Shown here: piece after piece, positions 22,917 through 33,127 of the stretch | Position numbering within the stretch: position 1 is the first letter of the stretch | How the letters are laid out: each line of letters opens with the position of its first letter | Assembly (NCBI GenBank): GCA_905331475.1 | Contig: CAJNYU010000505.1 | Span: 62,001-126,000 of the forward strand | Direction: 5' to 3' | Origin: Rotaria socialis | Taxonomy: Eukaryota > Rotifera > Eurotatoria > Philodinida > Philodinidae | Length of the DNA stretch: 64,000 nucleotides | The notes under the pieces: model-generated | What the model was told of the DNA's origin: nothing | Database searches by the model: none | The model's input: only the letters and a program-made list of their open reading frames with translations | Position numbers and translations under genes: made by a program

Positions 22917-25583
22917 TTAAACGGTTAATTCAGCTGTTTTTGTTAAATTCAAGGGATTGACTGATGCAAAATTTTTCAATGCTGGTTCAACTTCACGTGA
23001 GATGAATTCATAAACCTACAAAAAACAGAATTAAAATGACAACAAACAAGAGAAACACAAAGTTTACTTGTTCAGGTGCTCTTCCAATAAATGTTTTTGC
23101 ATCAAGGAGAACATCCAATTTACTGACTATTGGTGCAAAATAGGGATCATTTTTGACACGTTCAACAAGATCATTATCTAAACCATCGATTTTAACACGT
23201 TCAGCAGCTTTCTGTGATAATGTTCGAATTTTTTCATGACATTCTTGACGATTACCACCGGCAGAAACCTAATAAAAGTTTTACTTGAAAATAAATAATG
23301 AAGTCATGCAACGAGATTTTTACCATGGCCATGATTATATTTTCTGTTGCCATAAACGGTAATTCTTGTTTGATATGTTTTTCAATGACCTTGAACAAAT
23401 GCATTGGTATTCTTTTTTTCAATTGATTTTTCTTACTTTTGGATAGACAACAAGACCTTCGGAAATATTTAATAAAGTAAAAAGAATAATGTCAGCCGTG
23501 AGAAAAGCTTCAGGAATACAGATGCGTCTATGAAAGAAAAATAAGTCAATTTGAAATCAATCTTGAACAACGTTTTACTTATTAGCACTATCATCCAATG
23601 TTCGTTCCATCCATTGAACTGAGTGTGTGCCAAGTGGATCGTTAATTAAAGTCATTAAATGGCGTGCAAGTGAACAACATCGTTCACATCTCATTGGATT
23701 ACGTTTATAGGGCATTGCACTTGAACCTAATTTTAATTTAAAAAATTTCTCATTACTTTTTTCATCTAAATCTGTTCTTCATACCGATTTGTTCGATTTC
23801 AAATGGTTCTTCGATTTCTTTCAAACTGGCTAATAAACGAATATCAGTACACATCTAGAAGTCAAAGAATGAATAATTCTAGCAATCGAAATGCAATGAT
23901 TAATAACCTTATGAATCGTACCACCAAAACTCGAAAGAACACTGACAACTTCAACATCGAGTTTACGTGTATATGTTTGAGCACAAATAATGAATGCTCT
24001 AAATAGAATGGAAAACGCTTAATTAAGAAATTTGAAAGGAACATTTAATATCTGAGGAAAATAAAATTTGTTGGGACATTCAAAATATCCCGAGGGAACA
24101 AACTGATTTCCAGGCATAGAAATCATCATACATTAAAGACGTGAATAAAGACTGAGTTGTTCGAAATTACAAGAAACAAATGTAGCTCACAGAAATTCTC
24201 GAACTATTATACAGTGAAAGAATATATTGGTTACGGATGATTTTTACTAATTTTCTTTCTTTCAGAATGTGCCATGTTTTCGGTGACCACGGTTGATTTC
24301 TCATCATTTCTGAACGTTTCCAATGGTTTCTGCTGGTTTTCAATGATCATATGAAAACTGATTTCCAGTCATAGAAATCAGTTTGTTCCTTCTTGAAATA
24401 TCCGTACTACGAATATGGTCATTCTGCACTGATTAGTTGTGTTTCTGCTATATTACTTTGAAAAACCAGCCATTTCTGTAACCATTCGGTCTAAATCTTC
24501 GACCTATGACAACGGAAAAGTTAATTTACTAAAATGAATCTTGTACTCAAGATCTTACTTTTGAATGATCTCCATTAAATAATTGTAGAAACGATGCTTG
24601 CGTTCCCGTTGTGCCTTTAACTCCACGAAATTTTAATTGTCGTTTAACTCGTTCGAAATTCTTCAAATCCATTAATAGATCTTGTATCCAAACACAGGCT
24701 CGTTTGCCCACAGTTGTTAATTGTGCAGGTCTTTCAAAGGCAATCATTAACGATTATCACTTCAAAAACAAAATACATACTGCATATGAGTATAGCCAAG
24801 CGTTGGTAAACAAGCATATTCTTGTGCAAATGCGGTTAAACGTTGAATGCATCGAACGAGCTGAAGATGAAACATATAGAATCGCAGAAGAATTATTTTT
24901 TGCTTCGTTTACTTTATTAATAAGAATGTCAAATCCATCTCTCATAACAATCAAGTCCTACAAAAAAAAAGTTTTTTTTACTAATGATGAGAAAAATAAA
25001 GTAAAATAAAACGTACCGCATTATCACCAACAAAAGCAGATGTAGCACCAAGATGAATAATTGGTGAAGCTTTTGGACAACACCGGGCAAACGTATGCAC
25101 ATGCGCCATAACATCATGGCGTCGTCGACGTTCTTCAGCTTCGGCAACATCAAAATCGATATTAGTTAAATTTTTCTCCATTTCATCTAACTGCTCCTCG
25201 CTAATATCCAAGCCTAATTGCTATTAGAAAAACAAATCATAGGAACGTCGATGTGTTTTTTCGTTCGAAAATGAGGCTCAACTTACATGTTGACATTTCG
25301 CTAACCAAAACCAAAGACGTCTCCAAGTTGAGAATTTTTTTACATCACTAAAGTTGTAGCTCATTTCGGCTGATGCATAACGTGAAACTAGAGGTGATCG
25401 ATATTTTGAACGATCATCTAGCGATATTGTCGATGGTAAAATTGCTTGTTCTTTTCCATTACTACCATTCGAGATACTACCGAGACGTGTAGTTGATTTA
25501 ATTGATGGTTGGTCCTGTGTTGATAAAGATTCAGTTCGAGATCCTCGTTGACTATCATTTGTTGTCACCGTTGAATCAGACAT
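22917..25583 (-). CDS. ADSL: Adenylosuccinate lyase
   Basis: ADSL cleaves SAICAR and adenylosuccinate to release fumarate in purine synthesis, acting as a cytosolic homotetramer. Thirteen exons join in phase: 25583-25287, 25220-25017, 24957-24913, 24860-24781, 24730-24559, 24503-24457, 23998-23908, 23854-23785, 23726-23579, 23527-23437, 23389-23324, 23268-23068 and 23015-22917, giving 536 residues. Hallmarks seen are [33 protein letters not shown], the catalytic His in THMQPAQ (about 207), [13 protein letters not shown], and the flexible-loop signature [11 protein letters not shown] (about 336-346, across exons 8/9). Compared with vertebrate ADSL (about 484 residues), it has an extra Ser/Thr-rich N-terminal extension of roughly 55 residues. 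The start is the ATG directly after TTTCAG, a likely trans-splice site. Intron 6 carries a MITE-like insertion. Confidence 0.95.
24084..24403. mobile_element. MITE-like element inside ADSL intron 6
   Basis: Left end: AATATCCCGAGGGAACAAACT then GATTTCC. Right end, reverse-complemented: GGATATTTCAAGAAGGAACA then AACTGATTTC. These form imperfect terminal inverted repeats of about 30 bp. Inside lies a repeated GATTTCCAG-CATAGAAATCA motif that itself is an inverted pair. No coding sequence. It lengthens this intron to about 460 bp, while most other ADSL introns are about 50-70 bp. Confidence 0.55.
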
Positions 25584-26014
25584 CTGAAATAAAAAAAATG
25601 CCAATGTGATGTTACGCATAAATAGAAAGTAGGCGAATAATAAATTCTCTTGTCGTTCCGTACTGAAAAACGTTTTCGTAGGAAGAAAGTTGTCTCGGCT
25701 AACGTCAATAAAAATTAATATGTTGTTCACTATTCATTTCGCACACCTTCTTCGACTTGCAACAACATCGGAATCTATATAAATAGGCCGAATACACGTA
25801 CATACATATTTGCACGTCGTATATGTAAAGTTGCTTTCATTGTTTTATTTTTTGCCCTTTCTCAGTTTTTTTCTTTTTCGTTCGATGACAAAAATAGCAC
25901 AAGAAGAGCGAGTGTTTATCTGGATAGATTTAAAGTAGAGAAGAAAAAGAAACAATACATGATGAAATACATTCTTTTATTCTTTCTTTTTTTTTTTGTG
26001 CATAAAAAATACTA

Positions 26015-26843
26015 TCAGTCTTTGCTTTCCAGTTCTTGAGAAAGTAACGTAACAATTGTTGGTTCATCATTGATTTTCGTGTGTGCATGAAACATAAAAG
26101 GAAGTTCGTCGCCATCGGCCCAAACAACTGCTAATGAACGAGATTTATTTCCATTATTTGATGAAGATAAATTTTGAATAGGATAATTAAATTTAGCGGC
26201 ACGTAATGATGAATGACGATATGTTCGAATAGATAATTTATCGTGAAATTTTTCGATAAGATTCAGAATATCTTTCGATGGTTGCTTAGCTGAAAGATGA
26301 ACAACTAACTCTTCGCGTATTGGTACCGAACATAGACATGTTGCTTTTTCATTTGAACCTTGATCTTGAATTTTTAGATAAAGAGCCAGTTGACTCTGTA
26401 AATAGTCGACTTTTTCAAGTAAACTATCTTGACGTTGCTCGATATCTTTTAATACTGATTCATTGGTTGATTGCTAAAAACAAAACATATTGTTGTATTG
26501 TTACATACGAGTGATATTCTTATTTTTCATATCAGAATGCCTTCATAAACGTTAAATTACCTTTTATCTTTTATGACATGAAATAAGTAGGTAACAGATT
26601 CGTACACTTACCATCAACATACAACTCTAGTATGTCGTATATGACGAAAATAGTGATCTTACACAACATTAATTACGTTAGAGTTACGATTCTCTTATTT
26701 TTCGATCGCAGTTTTTTTATGTCAAACACAATAAAAAATAGTTTATTTACTTTTATCGGCTGTATGACTTGTTGTACTCGGTACATTGTCGTAGGTAAAT
26801 CAAACTCGATAGTTTCTGAAGTATGAGGACGTATTGAATACAT
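26015..26843 (-). CDS. AIMP2: AIMP2-like multisynthetase-complex scaffold, lacking the GST domain
   Basis: AIMP2 (p38) is a scaffold of the metazoan multi-aminoacyl-tRNA-synthetase complex that docks LysRS and other subunits. Two exons, 26843-26751 and 26473-26015, join in phase 0 to give 183 residues. The N-terminus matches the LysRS-binding peptide (MYSIRP, LPTTMYRV). A coiled coil follows (IEQRQDSLLEKVDYLQSQL). Then comes a domain similar to the AIMP2 thioredoxin-like region (VHLSAKQPSKDILNLIEKF, then LAVVWADGDELPFMF). The protein stops where vertebrate AIMP2 (about 320 residues) continues into a C-terminal GST-like domain, which I cannot find downstream before ADSL. The stop is followed by non-coding T-rich sequence. 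Either the GST domain is lost in this lineage or this paralogue is truncated. Confidence 0.82.
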
Positions 26844-26964
26844 CGTGATGTTTATTTTTCAATATCTAGAAACAATAAACAAAACAAAAATATTCACGGT
26901 TTCTCTTCAATTTGTTTTTTGAATTGCATAAAACAACAACTTTCTTGTCTTTTTCGTTTTCATT

Positions 26965-28454
<1,490 letters not shown>

Positions 28455-29232
28455 GATGGAATTTTGCAAAGTGATCTTTCGAAATCCTCAACTGAAGCAT
28501 CTTTCAGAAGAAACTGAAATAAACCTATGAATCATTCATTTGTGTCCCATTTTACTAGATTATGTATTTTTATGATCGCCGTGTGAAAATATGATTTCTT
28601 GTTTATTAAAAAAAAAAGATTTTAAACTTTATACTTCAATAGAGTGATAATATTTTTTTTTGGAAATTCCAATAGAACTATAGAGGTCGTAAGTGTCCAT
28701 TAAGATATTTAATTTCTGCTCGCTTGAGAAAATTTCTTAGAGAAACTATTGAAAAATATATTTTTGCGATATCCGACTATTTTCTTAAAATATATTATCG
28801 GTAACTCACTATTTGAAAGAAGAAAAACGCACATGATTCTTCTACAGTGATTATGTGTATAAAACTATTCAAAAGAATCAAACAGAAAAAGAAGGTCATG
28901 AGGTAGCGATGGTGAAGTTAACTTAATACTCGTATACATTTGATGAACCATCACTTTCGGACCTCCACACGTTGTTAGAATAAAATAGTATGTTAAATCG
29001 AAATCTAATTGATATTGCGTAAGTCTATTTCGGAATAACAATCTTATCTTATGAACGATAATTTCCATGGTGATTTATGAAGTGTTCGTCAAGTAATTAC
29101 TCAACAATATAGATTACATTTAGCCTATTGCTATGAAGATGAGATTTTGACAACGTTCGATTGTTATATAAATGCGTCATCAACTATACAGACCTTGAGC
29201 TCGGCTAAATGTGACGTTTTTGTAATAAAAAT
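28455..29232. other. Intergenic between tetraspanin-like gene and DHPS
   Basis: About 780 bp with no supported exon. It should contain the 3' UTR of the upstream gene and the DHPS promoter or trans-splice acceptor; TTTATTTCAG occurs about 55-60 bp upstream of the DHPS ATG. The open frame at 28865-29068 has no recognisable features. Confidence 0.4.
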
Positions 29233-31169
29233 TTAATCAAACCCAAGATAGTTCATTATTCGAGGGTTTTTAACACGTATGACAGTTGGCGTTATTGGTA
29301 GAATACCTCGTGTTTGTTGTTTATTATGAAAATTAATTTCGTTCGGTATCGAGGTGTTGAAAACACCGATTTCTTTTTCGTATTGTTCAAGTGTTGACAC
29401 CATCGATTTAATAATAAATTGATTGTATCGATCCAATGCTTTCTTAGCTGATTTCATATATAAGAAAAATACACCAACACTAATTAAAATAAATAACTAA
29501 AATATAATACAACATGGATTCAACAGACAGGTATCAGCTTGTTTCATTCTATCGAAAGAAAACATACAAGAAGAGTTCCCAGTACAATATGTCCTATAGA
29601 AGCTACTTGGATGGCTAAATCTACGAAAGATTTTGCTTGTGGTAAACACGATTGCTGTATGAAGGAAATAGAAGAATTATTAAAATGAGTAAATAAAATT
29701 TTCTTACATCGATAAATGAATTTGTTATAGTCGGGCTAGACGTGCATGAAGTTCCTAAAATTATTCAACGGGAGCGAACGATTTTCAACTTTGACATTTC
29801 ATTGCCCTGCACTGAGTTGTTTCGAAATTTAGATAAACAAATCGTAAACCTCTTTTATTTTTATGTCAAACAATTGTAAAAGAGGATTACAAATTGTTTA
29901 GAAATTGAAATAATTCTACTCACCACTCGTACAGCACGATGCAGGTACATCTTCGCCGGTTAACGTATGAAAATAACTTTCTCGATAATCTGAAATCGGA
30001 CTATCCAATCCACAGCATGAATACTGAATGAAATATGAAAGTGAAAGTAACTCCTTTATACATCATTTACTTTTAATTGCAACTCAGTCCAGAACTTTGT
30101 TATTGGATTTTCTGGTATATCGTCATAGTCGCGAATAGATACTCGCATATATCTTTCTAGTTTAGTAATAAATACTGATTTAGAAAAGATGAAGATTATT
30201 GGTAAAATAATAGTTAAAGCAGACGCCATCAGAACAATCAATATGCCAGATAAAGTCAATAGAAATGAACAAACAAATGCACCCAATAATATGCATAATG
30301 TTGAAACGATTAACAGAATACTGTAGAATATTAAATAGCCAATAATCTATTCAAAATCGATCAAATGCTTCCGTGTTAAAATATTCAACATGTTCTATAA
30401 ACAAACCCATTGAAAGAAGAATGTTCTATAGAATTTACTGAGCGTACGGATCAATGTTGCCATAGGTTGCTGATGATCAGGAATGAATATTAAATATATT
30501 GCAAAAATTAAAATACCAATACCAATGATCTATGAATCGAATGCAAAGATTTATTCTGATTTTATTCTGATCTTACGAAGACCCATCCACTTAAAATCAT
30601 TGACATATATCTTCCGATTGCAGCTTTTCGTGGTAAAAACTAAAGTTGGACATTAATATTCGAATAAAAAGTATTGTCACGTACGCCTTTAATATCGTAT
30701 TTAAACGGATGCTATTGAAAACAAGACCAAAAATACCATCGTGTAGACTTTCTAAAAACAAAATACTAACTTTAAATGTACTTTTCCATTTTGTCTTCAA
30801 ATCTTTTTCGAATGAATCAAATAAATATGATTTCATTGTCATATAACGTTGATAGGCAATATATTCAAGACGCAGACGATAAGCGTCGCTCTGTTTTTGC
30901 AATATTGCATATGGAGCCATTAGCGGTCCAAATAGATCGGCAAGACAATCTGGGCAATTGTAATCAAAATCTACGATTTTTACATTAAACAGCTAAACAA
31001 ATTGAGAGAGATTGAACATACCTGTTTGAATCGCGGAAGCTTTTGATTGGATAGGTTCAGAGAATTGGGGGAAGTTCATAGTTAATGCTACGGCATGATC
31101 AGGTTGAATTGGAATGAAATATTCATCATTAGCTTCTTTATTAATCATCGAATTCGTCTTGATTTCCAT
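29233..31169 (-). CDS. Tetraspanin-like membrane protein with long N-terminal extension
   Basis: Nine exons join in phase: 31169-31022, 30970-30681, 30639-30577, 30529-30407, 30346-30071, 30023-29924, 29754-29708, 29654-29568 and 29496-29233, giving 465 residues. The C-terminal two thirds has tetraspanin topology. TM1 starts near SGWVFIIGIGILIFAIY, and TM2/TM3 form a long hydrophobic block (about 222-272). A large extracellular loop follows with the hallmark CCG at 303-305 and further cysteines (ASCC, TSCTS, QSCLPQ), then TM4 (IVLGTLLLFILISVGVFF). The N-terminal 150 residues are not tetraspanin-like. They contain a CPDC motif and helical, basic sequence, presumably cytosolic. Tetraspanins organise membrane microdomains; the partner here is unknown. 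One donor (30680, GTGACA) is weak but required by phase. Confidence 0.75.
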
Positions 31170-31261
31170 CAATTGTGTTTTCTTTTATTCGCGCTAATAA
31201 CAAAATATAATTGTTTAGCGTTGATTAGTCGATTGTTGTCACAGTAAAAATAAATTGTCGT
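31170..31261. promoter_or_regulatory. Short gap upstream of the tetraspanin-like gene
   Basis: Only about 90 bp separates the ATG at 31169 (minus strand) from the left end of the dispersed repeat that begins near 31262. Any promoter or trans-splice acceptor of the tetraspanin-like gene must lie here or inside the repeat. No clear motif is visible. Confidence 0.25.
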
Positions 31262-32390
31262 GATTGAGGGTGTGTGTGCCTATTCTCGTAACAGGTGTAT
31301 GATCAGTCGTAGTTCAATGTGCAGGATGAGATGACTTCAATTATTAATGAAAGCAGCTCATTTATTCACGAGCGGGATCTATTAATAAGCTTTTTTGAAA
31401 CATTATCTAAAAAGAGTTTTGTTATTTTATTTGTGCTTATTCTTATTTAATGTATACTTCGATGATTTAACATGTGTGAACTATTGTTCTGCTAGAACTC
31501 TACATGGTGTGGGTATGGTGGCGAGGATTTTAAGTGAGAGGAAGATCACATTCATACCCTCACCTCATCCTCTTTACAACAGCAGATGTAGACAAATTTT
31601 TTTGACTACTATTGATATCTCCCAAACAAATTGTTTTAGACGATAGTGATGTCTCGTCAGTAGATTATTCAAGCTTTTGTGTAACAAAGAACATAACAGA
31701 GATTACTCAAATCGAAATTTATAATCGTCGCGATAACTTCACTCCCTTGTGTTATCTACATAAAAAACTTTGATAATAATTTGTCCTATTCTAGCAGAAA
31801 AAACATACCCTATAAATAATCTTGTCATGATTTAAACGATTATTATGCATGGTAGTTGGGAATAACGATCGTTTATAGTCTTGAAGTTGAGTTGGGAGGA
31901 TTTTTTCTTAAGCAGAACAATCTAAACGTGTTAATTTTAACTCTACATAGGATTACGTGCGATCTATATGTAACGCCTTCTTTAAAAAATTCATAATAAT
32001 ACCTCATCAATACAAAAGACTTAACTCCCTATTACATAATAATTAACGGGATTTGGTTCAAGAAAATATAAACTTTGTTTTTCAGAGGCACTAACTTTTA
32101 CTTCGAGATGTTCTTGATCTAACTTTGTAAAACTTTGCAAATTATTCTTTTTGCTCCTTCTGAATCTTAAGTTTCATTATCAACTGAACAAACTAGATAT
32201 AACAGATTTTAAATGAAATTTCAACATGAGAAGTAATAGGATGACTATCAATTGAAGCACATCAATTGTTGTCAACACTCAATAGAGCAAGGTCACGATA
32301 AAAGCGCACATGCGTATATATTTTTAATCAAAGAAAATAGTGAAATACAGTAGTCATATACTGTCTGTTACATCCATACCCACACCCACA
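31262..32390. mobile_element. Dispersed non-coding repeat, copy A, ending in telomere-like repeats
   Basis: This shares long stretches of high identity with 41443-42810, especially 31930-32370 against 42330-42780. No ORF is retained. The right end reads CATACCCACACCCACA, i.e. TGTGGGTGTGGGTATG on the minus strand. The left end is GT-rich (GGGTGTGTGTG), and an internal GGTGTGGGTATGG lies at about 31506. Copy B carries about 230-270 bp more near its left third. It is probably a non-autonomous or 5'-truncated retroelement fragment. Confidence 0.65.
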
Positions 32391-33127
32391 ATGAATGTTG
32401 TATCAAATTCAGAGACGAAAATTAATATTTAATTTCTTTCTTCGGTTCAACTCGAGCAAAATATCCAATTTCCGTAACTTTATATAAATTTCTTAAATTA
32501 TAACTTTATTCAACCTTCAATTTGACTTCACCGAATGGTGATATTTTATCATTGTTCCATTCCTTAACATTTCATAACACTACAAATTCTACGGTTTTTT
32601 TTTACTAATACGACAATTCTGTTTACTTTATTTTAGTTTCCTCGTGACGATAGTTACGGAAGATTTTACAAAAAGAATAGAAAAAAAAAGTTTTCCTTTT
32701 CTTTTTCTTTCACTTGGTTATTCTGAGTATTCCTCGCCATTTTTCTGAGAAAAACCTACAATAAAAAGGAGAAAACTTGTTTTGGTTACTTCTTTTCTTT
32801 TCACCACAGTCTTATTCCGATTATTGCTTGTGACTTTTTGAGAAAAACTGACATGGTTAGTTTGGTTCATTTTTTTCAAAGAAAAATCGACTAACTTAGA
32901 CTCATGTCGTTTTCTTTCTAACGAGTATGTTTCTATTTTGCACTGTTATTGTGAGAGAAACGGAAAAGAGAGATTTGCTTCATTGTCTTTCTCAACATTC
33001 TCAATTAGTGCTTCAAGATTTAGGAAGCTTTTAGACATTCTTTCTAGAAGGGTTTTTCTCGATTTTTTAAAAATATATTTAATGCTTGACGTTTCAATTA
33101 GTGATCAAACCTCAAAATATCTTCCAG
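32391..33127. other. Upstream region of the ART-TPR gene
   Basis: AT-rich sequence with several polypyrimidine/AG combinations. The last, TATCTTCCAG, ends exactly at the chosen ATG at 33128 and could be a cis- or trans-splice acceptor. The frame is open upstream to about 33086 but without an ATG. Confidence 0.4.

Noticed and set aside
30752..30770. A 19-nt intron (GTTAGT...TTTTAG) in the tetraspanin-like exon 2
   Set aside because: Too short, and removing it breaks the frame. The uninterrupted frame is open and hydrophobic as expected.
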